From: Nomia melanderi
Lineage: Eukaryota; Arthropoda; Insecta; Hymenoptera; Halictidae
Length of the DNA: 64,000 bases
Assembly: GCF_051020985.1 (NCBI RefSeq)
Contig: NC_134999.1
Coordinates: 9,796,001-9,860,000, forward strand
Direction: 5' to 3'
Shown: positions 1 to 13,107 of the stretch, piece after piece
Numbering within the stretch: position 1 is the stretch's first letter
How the letters are laid out: every line of letters starts with the position of its first letter
Position numbers and translations under genes: made by a program
Notes under the pieces: generated by a model
What the model saw: the letters and a program-made list of their open reading frames with translations, nothing else
Told to the model about the DNA's origin: nothing
Database searches by the model: none

Positions 1-837
1 AAGAGTAGCAAATCATTCATAATACTAAGTAAAAGAAAAATAAATTTTTCATTTCCTTTTCATTCAAATTATTAAAAAGAAATTAGTTCAATCGAAAAGT
101 CTAGTATTTTTATGAGATTAAGTACGAACTTGGTTTTCGTTGAAATCAGAAAAGTGTTCTAAAGAAACACAGTTGTCGGAGTCGTGACATCGTGTCTGTG
201 TGCAACAGAAAATTTTGTTCGCGATGTAAGACACGTAGAATGTACCGCAGTGTTGCATAAGAGTAAAAAGAATCAAGCCCGACTACCACGGCGAGAAGAA
301 TGCGTGACAGTGACGAGGAACAAACACGAGAGAACTAGCCTGCGATAGATCCCAAGTGCATTCTAATGCTAGCGGTACAAAGCGCGCGTTAATTACGCTG
401 ATTGACTTAAACCTCGTCGCCGAGAATTTAAGAGGCTCGCTCGTGGAAAGCTCATAAGACGGTGTTTCCCCATGTCTTACGGTGTGCGTTTGCACGCGAG
501 CGCGCGACGCACATAATTGCACCTTCCTCGGGGAACGCGTGCGTGCACGGTGCGCCATTTGAATCATGTTCGGCTCGCGCGTGCAATTATTAAATTGTAA
601 TCTATAAGAGCTAGATGTAATAAATTCGAGTCGTTTGATTTACGCCGCGCTTCGGCTGCGTGTCGTTGAGGTTTACCGCGTGATGTTGGTGGAAACGTTC
701 GGGGATATTAAATATAGAAACATTTTAATGGATTGGAAAATATCTGTAATTAATCCTAAGTAAATTGAGCGACTTATTTGTGTGCAAAAGTATTCATTTT
801 TAATACTGTTTTTAAAAAAGATCTTGACTGTAAAATT
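1..837. other. Noncoding AT-rich sequence with one GC-rich patch
   Basis: No coding region is recognised here. The stretch from about 280 to 560 is richer in GC and CpG (many GCGCG words) than its flanks. Its longest open frame, on the minus strand, has no recognisable motif. Similar GC-rich patches recur through the window and may be conserved noncoding or regulatory sequence, which cannot be decided from one genome. Confidence 0.5.
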
Positions 838-957
838 TTTAAGCTTTCAAATTTTCAAACCTTCAAACCTTCAATCTCACGAACTTTTAAACTTTTAAAC
901 TTCTAAACATGTAAATCTTTAAACTTTCAAACCATCAAATTTTCAAGTTTACAAATT
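838..957. repeat. Degenerate short-unit tandem repeat (CAAACTTT-like)
   Basis: About 120 bases consist of diverged copies of an 8-10 base unit close to CAAACTTTT / CAAACCTTC, repeated more than ten times with small insertions. It reads as an old microsatellite or minisatellite. No function can be inferred. Confidence 0.75.
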
Positions 958-1325
958 ATTACAAATTCTGTATTAATTTAAGAATAGCTTTAGGAAGTTT
1001 GTAGTTAGATGGCTATTTCAGAATTCTACTACGAGCTATTCCTTACTCCAAAGTAATTGAATGAAAACTAATTCTCCAAGTAAGCGAATGCCGATTTTTT
1101 ATTGCACTTTCTAACTATACTTCCCAAGGCGTAGTTCCCATAACGATACTATAGTTACCGAGACGATACTGTAGTTTCGTTCTTGGGAACTACAATTCCC
1201 ATCCGTACCGAATGTGTTAATAGTAATTGAAACGTACGTGTCCTTGGGGTTCGGACGTGACGTTGCTCGTGGGCATTATTCGTTGCCCGGCGAAACGAGA
1301 ACACCGCGGCCTTCTTAATTAAGAC

Positions 1326-2015
1326 TTAATGGAAGCTTCGACCGCCCGTTATCTCGCCACGCCGATCTCGAGAATTGATTTCCCTAGTACTACGGAACCA
1401 GTTGCGCGATCGACTGCTATCACTGTGCACAGCCGACATTTTTCTAAAGACGAGGGAACACTTGGGGGCCGTAATTGGTCTCGGCTCTTTATTCTGGGCA
1501 TCGACTGTCGCGAACTCTTTGATCCTTGTCGCCGCGGTTCTGTTTGGCTTGTTGGCATTGGATTGGAGGAATCTTCGTGATTCGTTAGACTTGATTTCTA
1601 TCTTTCGATGGGCATGTGTCTTAGGATGTCGGGTTAGGTTATTGATGCTTGGACTTATTCTTGTGGAGTCGGGCTGTTGGAACTGTGCCACTGATCTTGT
1701 TCGAGATACCACAGAAAATTGTACCACTCGGTAGTCGTGTAAGGCGATTAAGAAATTGTTGCTGTTCAAATTCCTTAAAGCATACGCGTGCATGTACCAA
1801 TAAACGCTATTACAATTTATTATCAATCCAGTCGAATTAAAGTCACCTTCATCGAGTTTGTGGAGGATGTACACTTTCGGTGAATTTATGTTGCGGATGC
1901 ATGGGGATAGTGCCATTTTATTGGTCGTTAGTATATACAACATACGATGTAGAATGTTTGATTTAAATTTTACTGATAACATGGTCTCTGTTCTTAATGT
2001 AAGACGAAACTTCAA
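1326..2015 (-). other. Long open frame without recognisable homology
   Basis: A 229-codon minus-strand frame stays open from 2015 to 1326, which is long for this AT-rich DNA. The opposite strand also has overlapping open frames of 60-119 codons, so part of the openness reflects the GC-richer stretch 1260-1740 rather than selection. The translation shows no signal peptide, membrane segment, repeat or motif that I recognise, and its composition looks random. It could be a chance ORF, an exon of an unknown gene or a decayed element. I would not call it a gene without transcript evidence. Confidence 0.12.
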
Positions 2016-5000
2016 AAGACAAGTGATATTTAAAGTCTGCTTCTGGTTTTATTAGAACGTATGGTGTGATTTGTAAATGTATTTAACTTGGAAAAGCTAA
2101 CAGACATGAGGAATTTGATACAATAAAATAATTCTGAATCTCCTAATATAAAATAAAAAAATAAAGTAAATAATTGTTTAAGTGATAATAACTAAAATAA
2201 GACCATCATTCAATTGTATATGCTGATTCTAAAGGTCTTTACATATACGTACTCCTGTTGTCATTATAATAAATATATTTTCATAAAAATATAGGTAACT
2301 ATTGAACGCATTTATTAAAAGGGACACCTCGTATAATACCTATCCGAGGCACAGATTACTTATAAAGAAGGCGAATAAAAATTCCAATCAACAACTTTGA
2401 ATACCTGTTAATGAAGACGTTAAAGATGATTGCACGCGCTAATAATAATTCACGCTGGTGTATCAATCACAATGATTGACTAAATCGTTACCCCCAAATG
2501 TAACTCTTATAAATATAGAAGATAAACTGTTTCTGTGAAAATTATTACTCTCCGCGCGGTTGATTACACACATTGCTTTTATAATTATAAGGTTCATACG
2601 CTACCGTTCAATTAGTATGCTGCATGCATATAATCGGGGATGATTTTTGCCGCGCGTACTGCTAGACCGGAAAAAATCGTTTAAACTCTCAGTAACGCGT
2701 TTTCCGTTATTCACGGTTTATTTACAATGTTGTTTCAGTTAATATTTATCAAATGAAGAAGTTAATAATTTTCACAATTAGAAATATTGAAATGGAAATG
2801 GAAAATTTTGTATGACCTCGCTGTTCTTTATTTATATGCCATCAAACTTTTTGTATTATAAAGATAAGTTCTCCCTCAAGATATGCACTGGAAAATGATT
2901 TTTTATTATCGATAATGATGGTCTTTGAGTATTTAAATATTAGTTGGTAATAGGAAATTGATAATTATGGTTAACATCATATGCACAAAGTCGAAACGAA
3001 ACTTCGCTTGTTTCGTTTATCCTTGGACAAATATCTACGTTTCAAATTTATGGGCGATTGTGAGTCACTATTTTGCAATTAAGAGTAAGCCATTTGTTTT
3101 AGTGCGTTCTGGTGTAGCGTCAAATAATTTCGAAAGGCTTAGAGTGATTTGTGAAACGCCATTGTGGCGCAATTTAAGCCTTTATCCACTGTTTACGGAA
3201 CTTCTGCATGTGTATCTTCCTTAAAAGTTGGTTTAGTAACTTTCAGGTTTTTTGTGAAACGAACAATTCATTTTTAGAATATTATTTCTTTGCACATATT
3301 TTTGGAACAGAATTTATAGGTATACATGAATACATGTACTTCTAGAGTAATTTCTTTTACTGTATATAATGGTGCATTGTATATAAGGGTTACTTTTTGG
3401 TTTTGATAGAAAATAATTGCCATGCTTTTAATATAACTACTGAATAATGTAAAATTTATTGCTATATGCTTTAGCTATAACATCATCTAAATCCTTCGAG
3501 GTTTAATCCTTCGAAGAATCCCCGCAATTTCTTATAAGACTGTCTTTGTTAGAATCACTTTATACCGTTAGTTAGTTAGTTTTTCCATCTCCAGAAAAAG
3601 AAGAATTTAGTTCTTCGTTATAAATGTATGAATGATGTACAGATCGAATGTTGATAATACAAGGATATTGTAATAACTGAAAATAAAATCTGAATATCGT
3701 CGAAAACAGGTGAGTTAATTGAAATACTACAACCTACATATTTATACAAATAATAAATGCGATTAATAGTAGTGTATCATTAATTGCTGCAGCTAATATC
3801 TTTACAAAACTTATTTTCCCTAGTAGTGCATTATTATATCTCTTTTAGCCAATGTTAAAAGTTACTAAAATCTTTTATGGATTGAAAATAATGAATAATA
3901 GAAACTAACATATACAATATTCTAAAACAATTCAATCATTAAATTATTCCATATTATTATATTTCCATTTTATATTATCAAATCGTCCTAAATCATTGAA
4001 TTATTCGAAATTATTTCTATTTAAATGATTAAATTGCTCTAAATTATTTAAACTATTGAATAATTATAAAATGAATACTATCGGCATTGTCGTCGCAATT
4101 GAACAAACAATCATTCCGATACTCCCCATTATTTCCACACATAAAAGTTAACGACGTGAATTATTCAGCGAACAGTGAAGCAACGAAACCGCACCGGTAC
4201 GACGCAGAATCCGCGCGGCTGCATAAAAATACGCGGCGAAAGATCGCACTTTTTCCCCGGTTGACACACACGAGTGGCTTGTGCCGCCGGTTATTTACGG
4301 CCCAGCGGTTTATTGAAAGTGAGAACACGATTGTTCACGTGAAAACATTTCGGTCGCGCGCGCAGAACAGCCGGACGTCCGTGTGTGGAATCGCGTTATT
4401 GCTTTATGGCCGGCTGGTTGGATTTCTTAACGCGGACCTCTGCCACGGGGCACAATAGAACAGCCCCTGCGACAGATCTATGAGGCTGCCGGGGCTATTT
4501 TTGACGTTTCGATGAATCTTTTTGCCTTCAAGGAAATCTTGATTATGCGTCATTCAACGGATATTAATTTTTTTCTCTCAGTTTCAATAAAAGACATAAT
4601 TCTAAGTGTTTTTAATACTTATATTACACAAATATCGCTTTATTCTCGATCGACGAAACAGCTTCAATGAATATCTAAATAATGTTTTTAAGTATCTGAC
4701 GATCCGCACTTTGGGAGTCTCCGATTTAAATAATGAAATCAATTAAACTCTTTTATTCAATATCACTAAGGTAGATTAGTTTTTTGTCCTATAATTTCTT
4801 TCGCAATTGCTCTCTCTCTAGAATTTGTTATTAATAGTTCACTTAGAACAAATTTAATTCCATATTCATCTATACTCACATTGATTTCAAAGAATAACTA
4901 GAAAGATAATATTCAATGTGGACTCGAAAGATTTGACGTTTATCTTTAGTAATTTACGCTTGAGATCTGTCTCGCAAGTTTAGCACGATATCCTATGATA

Positions 5001-5480
5001 AGGGATTAATAATATACTTATGATAACGCTGTTTTAGTACTTCAATATCTAAGAAAATAGTAAAACTGTGGCAGGCAACTATACATACATCTTTAAGTCT
5101 ATTTCTATCAGAAAAGTAGTATACTACTACTATTTATTCGAAATAATATCATTATTGATACTACGTTGAACAACAGTCCATTATAGTAAAATATAATTAA
5201 TTAAATATAATATAAATATAATTATACTTTTGTACAAAAACCAGATCCGAACAGGTTAAGTAACCTACAATAAAATTTGTCAAACAACCGTTCTATCGCA
5301 ATAGTCTCCATTACTGTACAATCAGATATTTGCCTGAAGTTAAAAGTGATCTTTTATCAATCTTTTTCTTATAAATTTATAAGATTGGTTTTAAAGTATT
5401 AAACATAATGACTTCAAGATACGATCTCCCGTGATGCACGGTCTACAAATGTAAGAAACATCGATGATGAAAGTTATATG
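2016..5480. other. Noncoding AT-rich intergenic or intronic DNA
   Basis: No gene, RNA or clear element is seen. Open frames (for example at 2958-3224 and 4087-4458) are short and lack motifs. A small GC-rich patch lies at about 4140-4490. The rest is AT-rich sequence with simple homopolymer and dinucleotide runs. Confidence 0.5.
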
Positions 5481-5712
5481 AAAATGTGGATATTTATATA
5501 AAGATTCATGACAAAAAGGTAATGAACTATCAAAGGCACAGTATATACATGGAAAACTTTGATACAACTTTGATACAAAGAAAAATTCGAACATTTCCAA
5601 AATGTTGTACGAATTTTTCTTCGGTACCAAAGTTTTTCAAATAAGTATATACTGTGTCTTTAATACTTCATTATCTTTTTACCATGAATCTTTATGTAAA
5701 TATCCACATTTT
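5481..5712. repeat. Palindromic miniature element (arms ~110 bases)
   Basis: The left half, starting AAAATGTGGATATTTA at 5481, is matched in reverse complement by the right half, which ends TCCACATTTT at 5712. The match runs nearly the whole length with small indels, at roughly 85% identity by eye. The centre lies around 5595-5605. There is no coding capacity. It looks like a foldback or palindromic miniature inverted-repeat element. I could not define a convincing target-site duplication, so the superfamily is unassigned. The short ORFs across it are by-products of the palindrome. Confidence 0.85.
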
Positions 5713-8493
5713 AATATAATTAATATTCCCAAAACACATAGAAATTGCTACGAGGAATTTCAACAGTAAAACGCGTAATCGAAAAATGGCTAATTTTCGA
5801 GAAATCTCAGGCCTTCTTGAGTGTTCCAAGGATAAAAAAATTATTAGGAAATTATTCCTCGCATATTGAATTAGCTCATAGAGCAAAAACTGCACGGTTT
5901 AGGTAAAATTCTTCAAATTGACTTTCGGTCGCCTGGATCGCAAATACCGGACAATGCGCCGCAGCATTAAAATCTCTTGTCCCCATATATCCTAACCACA
6001 ACGTGCACTCGAATTCTTGCCGTTCGCGTTTGAATAGGGTATAATATTCTTAAACGGAGAAAGCGGAGTGCACAGCATAACGCAAATATTACAGGCCAAA
6101 AGTGAAGTCCGCAGTATCGAGTTCCGAATCGGACCATCGTTGCCCAAGATCCAGTAGTCGTTACGTGGCTTAACGATCTTCATAGTTATTCACCCAATAG
6201 CCAGCTCGTAAGTGTAACGCCGCTCTAGCCGGGGTTCGGCCGATTGTCAGACGCAATTGTTCGAATCGTTAGCTCCATAAAGGCACGCGATAATGGGTAC
6301 ACTGAACTTTCCAACATTCGTTAAAAGGCTCTCCCTATCTCGCCGCGGCGGAACACGTACGAGCGATTCCCGTGCGAGGGTATGCGGCTCTGTGCGGATG
6401 CGTGTGTGTATGTGCGTGACGGCGGCCAGCTTTTTGCGGTCGTATCAGTAATAGTAATCAGGATTTACTATCGTGTGCCCCGTTATTGCACCACGGGCTC
6501 GAATAACTGCGACAAATGCTCTCGCCGGCGATCGGACGTGGCTAGGCCCCAAACGCTAATAGACCCTCGGAGGTTAGATCCTTAATGGCGGATGTTAACT
6601 GCATACGAAATCGTGCGGATAAGGCGATCTCTTAATGACACGGGGATTATTGTTAATTAAGAATCGGACGGCTAGCTCGCCAATCCTCGCACCGGAACCG
6701 TAATCTTGTATAGTAGGTGCAGACATTAATTCGGCGCCTTTTCGTTTAACCCCGCCGCGTTCTTCGGCTCTTTTTTTTTGACCCATTCGGCCTTTCATTC
6801 TGCCAGTACCGCGTGTCGTGTGTTTAATCTTTTTGGATTTATTCACACTCTGTCAATGATAGTTTTGGACTTAGGAATGGCAAGAGGAAGTTGTTACCCG
6901 GGTTAATCGATTGTCTATTCCGAAATTTGATATTTTGTTTATTTATCCTGTGGTTGTTTTAAGGTTGTTCTTTGTGTTTTAAAAGTCTTGGTTTACTGTC
7001 TTAATGTTATAATAGAAACTGTGATTATAGTAAATAATGATAATTATTTCCAAAACTGTATGTTTAATTCACGTGTTTCAACAAATATTTAAGATTGTTC
7101 ACTACGGAATTTAAATTCTCTAAGCCACAACCTTCATGAAATTAAAAATAAATGCTTTAATGCTAATTTATAACCCTATTCACAAAATTTCATCGAGTTA
7201 ATCCAGTCTGATTTTCTATATACTGATTTAAGTGTCCTCTAAGTTGCAGACGTTAATGTACCACGCATACATATCGCACGCACAATGCTCGGGATTTTTC
7301 CAAGAGGAATGGCAAGAAAAAATTAGGACTCATTCAGTACCAGCTACTGATACAGCCGCGAGCCAACCCCATGGAATAATGCGACGCATAAAATTCGCAA
7401 AGATGAAGCGTTTAAGAATACCTAACAGTAAAAGCGAAACCATCATCGGCGGTGTATCGTAAAAAGTATTCAACGGCACGTTTCTGTTATTCGTTACGAG
7501 AATAATTACGATTCTCGCGTCTACCCGAAAGCGGATTCGCAATTTGCGAGGCATCGATAAAGATTCAATTCCTCCAATAGCTTTCGGAACACCGGTTCCC
7601 TGCACGCGCGTCCATGCGTGTAAGGCCGCCTTCACACGATCATATCGTAATACACGACAGGGTTGGGCGAAATGTTATCTGATTATACATTAAAACTAAT
7701 GATTAAACTACAATTTTTCACCTAGTCGCAAATTAAAATTTATAATCATAATTTTGCACACCGCATAGTCATCTCAATTTCAGTCGTAGATTAGTAACAA
7801 TTGATAATTATGAAAGGTAATTTATGTTTCATTACTGGCTTTGTTTTTACGTTGTTTATTCGTATTTCAGTTACAACTATCTTTTCACCTCGGTCATTCC
7901 GCGCGTATTAGGTCAGTTATTACCTTATTAAGTTCAATTGTATTTTAGTATATATATTATTATATTTAATTGTTATATACATTATTATGCAATTACAATT
8001 GTTTTATATAAATTAAATTAAAAAATTACTGATAAAATAGTAAGAAATAGTAGATAATGAAGGTCACGCATGATTGATTAATACTGAATTTACAGAACCC
8101 GTCAATTTGACTGATATTAAATTTTATAAACATTATTTAGCAAAAGTTTATGTTGATATTGATTGATACTGTTATATGAATACATATCTTAATTCTCTAT
8201 TTCTATTCATTTCTAAAATCTTTGTCATCTGTTTTTCCATAAACAATACAATAAAATGTAAAACAAATGTCTGTAAATCTACCGTTAGCACATCATCTAC
8301 CAACAATCATGGAACACTTTATTGAAAACTAATAATCCCTAAAGATTTCTTAACGAATCTTCCAAAAGCAATTGTAATCTTGATACAACAAAATCACCAT
8401 GAATAACATAATCTATTCGCTTTCTTCTGAGACTATTATTCAAAGAAAGTTATTCAACTACTTCTTGATATAAGATAATTACTGGAAAACCTA
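5713..8493. other. Noncoding DNA with a CpG-rich patch
   Basis: No coding exon is recognised. The stretch 5940-6590 is GC- and CpG-rich, and 6590-6800 is moderately so. The remainder is AT-rich. ORFs in the GC-rich patch (such as 6382-6585 and 6595-6846) have low-complexity basic translations and no motifs. Confidence 0.45.
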
Positions 8494-8704
8494 TTAACCC
8501 TAGAACCACCGTTATTACGTAATCCTTATATAAATTGTAACAATAAATTACTTCCAGTTTCTTCAGACATTTGTTATAGTATTTAAGTGAAACTACTTAT
8601 TTTCAAAATCATTTCGAATATTCAATGCTTTTAACATATCAATAATTGCAAAACAAAAAAACCGAAACCAGTCATTTCGACTGGTACGGTAGTTGTAGTG
8701 TTAA
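8494..8704. mobile_element. TTAA-flanked miniature element (piggyBac-like MITE)
   Basis: TTAA lies at both ends (8494-8497 and 8701-8704). Just inside are inverted termini: the left begins CCCTAGAACCACCGT and the right, read in reverse complement, begins CACTACAACTACCGT, matching at 12 of 15 positions. Next to the right terminus is a small hairpin, ACCAGT-CATTTCG-ACTGGT. There is no ORF. TTAA duplications with C-rich termini are typical of the piggyBac superfamily, so a non-autonomous piggyBac derivative is the likely identity. Confidence 0.75.
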
Positions 8705-10680
8705 TAATCTTTCAGTACATAAAACGCTAAAACAGTGAAACCCGTTACATTTGTACTATTTCAAACTTCCCCAAAACTCGAAAATACTCATGATCTTCTA
8801 TATTCTGTAACGTGCGCGTATCGTCGTGTGAAAGCGGCTTAAGAGTACGGTGCCCGTGAATACCGTGGAAGGGAAACCATCCTCCGGGAGGCCGTAATTG
8901 CCGAGCGATGCCTCCCCAACGTTTATTACGCTCCTCGCTAACAGAATAAAGAGGCTTCATTACAACTATTACGTAAGCTATCTATCATATGCGTTCAGGA
9001 TACGGCCCGATAAGAGGTGCTAACGCCTGTCCGAGGGTCCTGTCCAGTGATCCCGAAGCGGGAGCGTGTACCGGCCTGAAACGACCCCTGCCTGGACAAG
9101 CCAGCGTTACCCGGGCCGTCATTTGCATAATTCGTTTCTCCCGCAGAGGTTATCATTACTAACCGACCTCAGTTGGTGGGTGTTTTCCAGGATTCAGCGT
9201 CGAAATACGCTGTAACCCGGGGCCCGGACTCGGCACCGATCGCTATGCTCGTGGAAAATGAACGGTTTCTCACGGAATCGTTGCGTGATTGGCCCGCGGA
9301 TCGCATGTCTTCGCGGCTGAGGCCTGCCGCCCCTAAGAATCATCAGCGAACGTGGATGATTTTGATAAAAATTAGGAAAAGGTTATAACAATGTACTCTT
9401 GGCAGCGATGTTAGGTATCGATGAAAGTGTTGGATGAATGTTCTTGTGTTTCCCTATATGTTTGTTGTTTTGAGTTTTTGGGTGATCGTGGAAATGATTA
9501 GTTGTTTGAGAAACAAAGAATAATATATTGTTGGAAATGAGGTATAATTTCAGTAAAAAATATTTTATGGATGTTTGTAGTTTTATTTTTGTGTGTTGTT
9601 GAGAAAATTGAGGATCACTTGTTGAACAAAGGTGAAGAAAGATCTTATCATGACAAAGAAGTGTATAAATGGATATACGAGATTTTGTATGGCAAAGGTC
9701 ACAAAACTATCGAGTCGTCGAGAAATTTTTCTTCGCTCTGTGGACTGTGATTAAATATTTGGGTTAGGTTTGGAAACAATGTCTGATTGCATCTCACACT
9801 TACACATGCATACATACATGCGGTTGCTCTAGTTTGCGCTGCGACTGTTAATTAGTAAACGATTAGATGCGATGATTACGTTGCAGATTTTATAGTACCA
9901 CGGCTGAAAAGGGTGTGTAAAGGTTATGGAAACAGAGAAGTGAAAAGGAAAGGAGAGTCTGTAAAATGGACTCATTGCTAGGGCTATCTAACAAACTATG
10001 CTTTAAACGCGGGGATATCCGATGATCGGTTGGAGAAGGTGTATTTAGTAATCGGTAGCGGATCGGGTAACTGCGGGAAAGGTAGAACGGAATCAGGAAT
10101 CTCCTAGTAGCCATTACAGAAACTCCTGTAGTATTAGGGGAATACTTGAAAAACTGTTTGAAAGTACTACTTTAAGAAATTTAGATGTTCTACTACTTTT
10201 CAATGAGGAAGAAGATTTCAAGATTCGAATTTGAATTATATTAGGTAATGACGTTGAATTCGAGATTTCACGAAAAAGTAACACATACCATGCATTTAAA
10301 AGTTAATTTTCAATTTCTTAATTATGTTAATATTATTTCAATTTTTATTCTTCCGAGATTACAATATCTATAATCTCCTATCTATGATATTTTGACATAT
10401 TTATTCAATTAAAAGAAAACATTTGTTAATAATTGTACAAAATATTCACCATACAGTTAAAGAGCTTATCTTACAATAGAACAAAACACTATACTAAAAC
10501 TCCTGTACAAATTCAGCTGACTATGCATTCAAAAATAAAATCTAAAAATGCCAGTAACGGTCTGAAATATGCAGAAAAAGAAAAAACAAAAAACGGAAAT
10601 TGATCCATGAAAATCATTCGAATGCACATGAACGTGTGTATTTACATAAATATATATGTGCATGTACGTATACAAGTATA
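8705..10680. other. Noncoding DNA with a GC-rich patch at 8990-9330
   Basis: Nothing coding is recognised. The region around 8990-9330 is GC-rich and contains small open frames without motifs. The rest is AT-rich. Confidence 0.45.
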
Positions 10681-10906
10681 CAGTTGGTTACTCACATAAT
10701 CCCAGCTGGCCAGCGTCTGAAACGAGTAGAGAGGCCAGGGGGGACGTCTACTCGTGGCTCTCGGCCCGATAGTAATGGCGGAATTAGTTTCGGAACATCT
10801 TTCTTATTGGCTGAGCCACGAGCTGAGGTGGAGCGTGTGGCCGAATCCCTTTGCACCTCTTCACTTTTGAGCTACAGGCCGGCTGGGATCATGTAAGTAA
10901 CCAACT
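10681..10906. mobile_element. 226-base inverted-repeat element
   Basis: The left end, AGTTGGTTACTCACATAATC, is matched by the right end, whose reverse complement begins AGTTGGTTACTTACATGATC, followed in both by CCAGC and a GGCC word. A second perfect inverted pair, CTCGTGGCTC (10751-10760) and GAGCCACGAG (10813-10822), shows that the whole element can fold, leaving a loop at 10761-10812. It is GC-richer than the AT-rich flanks and has no coding motif. No clear target-site duplication was found, so the superfamily is unknown. Confidence 0.8.
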
Positions 10907-11632
10907 ATGCTCATAATATAGGTTATGTTCGGACGTACGCCAGCAAGCGCCATTTTTACAGCGTTGGCGGAATGATCCAATGGGAACCGTACCTAATACG
11001 TCCTATATACGATCGTTTTCGATTACGCCGGCTAATTTTCCGTGTTTTACGGTAACACGGGCTCCGGTATTATAATCTTTAATGACGCATTTGACACGGA
11101 TACGCGTGATTTAATGCGCGCCGCGTAACCAGGATATCTCGCGCGGCAACCTGCCCGCGCTCGCTTATAAACTTCGGTTGCGATCGGCGGCCGATTGCAC
11201 GGTGTCCTGGCCACAAGACACGCCGGGCACGCGGAACACATTGCGAAGGTGTCGATGGCCAACCGATCGACCGCCTGTGACAAATGCCAGGCGTCCACCG
11301 TGCACTAGGATCGCTTTATCGATGACCGCCGCGGACATCCATCAAGCAAGGGATCCACGAATCGATTCGATAGATGCCAAAGTTCATCCGTTGTCCCGAC
11401 AGAGACATAATTGCAGCCCATTCGTACACGTCTCGCTTCGAGTAAGATCTTCCTATCCGTTGCCATGGAACAGTGGGTTCCACGTGGTTTTATTTTGCCG
11501 GTGGAGAGAGGACTTCGAAGGATCCGGGGATGTCGAGAGCCGAATCGTCGTTGTCGGTTGATGCATCGAATCTATGACGATCATTCTGCGGAGATGTCTT
11601 CCTTGAACGTGCCTCGCGCAGGAAAATTAATG
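10907..11632. other. GC-rich noncoding patch
   Basis: From about 11040 to 11620 the sequence is GC- and CpG-rich and open in several frames on both strands (for example 11178-11561 and 11047-11298). None of the translations contains a recognisable domain. It may be conserved noncoding DNA or an unrecognised exon. Confidence 0.35.
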
Positions 11633-11842
11633 TTAACACCTTGCTGACCGATGATTCTGCTGAATATGTTTCTAGTGCAGCCGGTTATCTTTCCGGAAAC
11701 GAATATGAAATGAAAATGTCTTTAGACATTAATTTGTATACTTCACTATCGTATGATATATTGAAACGGTTTCCCGATTTGAAATAATGAATACGATCTG
11801 AAGTACTTACGAAGACCTATGGACCGGTTAGCAAGGTATTAA
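11633..11842. mobile_element. TTAA-flanked miniature element, family 2
   Basis: TTAA occurs at both ends (11633-11636 and 11839-11842). The left terminus CACCTTGCTGACCGAT and the reverse-complemented right terminus TACCTTGCTAACCGGT match at 13 of 16 positions. There is no ORF. The left terminus also resembles that of the element at 34124-34369 (shared CTGACCGATRATT), so these form a family distinct from the CCCCTTG-ended one. It is probably a piggyBac-type non-autonomous element, given the TTAA duplication. Confidence 0.8.
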
Positions 11843-12960
11843 GTTGGCTATGAAGAAATGAGATCCTTTTTGGAATCGATAAGATTTACGTGAATCTTAG
11901 TTTCTCTTCTTTTCTTTCACAAAATTTTTAACAAATTTATATACCATTTACGTAACCGCAAATGAAATTTCCTCTGCGATATCAGAGATGTATCGGGTTC
12001 CACAGTGAAACAAAATTCTTGTCAATTACGATACCGATTTTTAAGCAATTACGTATTGCATTTCAAGTATATTAAAAACTTCTCTGAATTTTATAGAAAC
12101 CTAAACTATATTCAGTTTCATTGTTACGGAACTGTGAATTTCGTGCATGGGAGCTTTGTTATTCTACAAAACCTACTTTTTAGTTGCTGTTACTATGATC
12201 AATAATATGTTATTATTTCATCGTATATGTATTCTACATTAATCACATCAGTGCTCAACAAAATCTGTCATTATGTCATAATTGAGTTTCTCATATCCTC
12301 AATTGATCATCCACGCGTAAAAATGTATTTTTATTCCCATTACTTTCTAATGCCAGCTAATAACACAAATCAGGGGAGCAAGTATCGAGAAACGATCCAG
12401 GAACGCTAGAACGTAGACAGTTTACTGGTAGAAAATCCTGGCAGGTAGTTCCTTCCAAAAGCAATTACAGGACTAAAGGGTCGAGCCACGCGATCCACGG
12501 CTGATCACGCGTACTAAATCGAACGATTTGCAAGAACGCGTGTAATACGCTGTTCGCGTGCGATCCCGCTGATGCCATGGCTGGAAACGCGCACGATTTA
12601 GAAAAATCTGTATTCTAACACCTCGGTACAGGCCGCGCGGCGGCGCGGCTCGTTGCAACAGATACAAATGTACGGTTAACCGGGCAAGCAAATCCAGCAT
12701 CCACCACGGGAGAAATAATAGTTCCTGCATAACCATTCGCCGGTCTATAACCGGTATTTAGAGGCATTCCTCGCCTGTCCCGCGATACACTCATAAAGCC
12801 GGCATGCCTCGAATTATCTCAGTTCGATGGAAAGAAAAGAAAAAGTTGGGGGAAAGGAAGGAGGAAAAGGTAGAAGATCGAACAATGCTGTAGTAACATT
12901 AGCCGGCATCGACAGTAATCACATGTGTGCAGTATTTTTATCTTGATGTACCCATTTTTT
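11843..12960. other. Noncoding DNA with a GC-rich patch at 12470-12790
   Basis: No gene is recognised. 12470-12790 is GC-rich with CpG words. 12820-12890 is a purine-rich GGAAAGGAAGG-type run. The rest is AT-rich. Confidence 0.45.
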
Positions 12961-13107
12961 CACTTTTGAACAAAGTATATTTTTTACAAAAGAAATTTTT
13001 ATACATTTTTCTCTTCTTTTCTCGATCTTTTTTTCTTTATTTCGTGTCAGGTTCTCGGTGCTTGAAAGCTTCTTTTCATTATTACGATATCGTTTTTCTT
13101 TTAACGT
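12961..13107. repeat. Left copy of the direct repeat bracketing the LINE
   Basis: This 147-base AT/T-rich segment begins CACTTTTGAA, includes AAAGAAATTTTTATA and CTTTATTTCG, and ends near ACGATATCGTTTTTCTTT. It is repeated in the same orientation at 18231-18385, on the other side of the R1-like LINE, at roughly 75-80% identity by eye. It could be an exceptionally long target duplication, a pre-existing tandem repeat that the LINE entered, or part of a larger composite. Confidence 0.8.
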
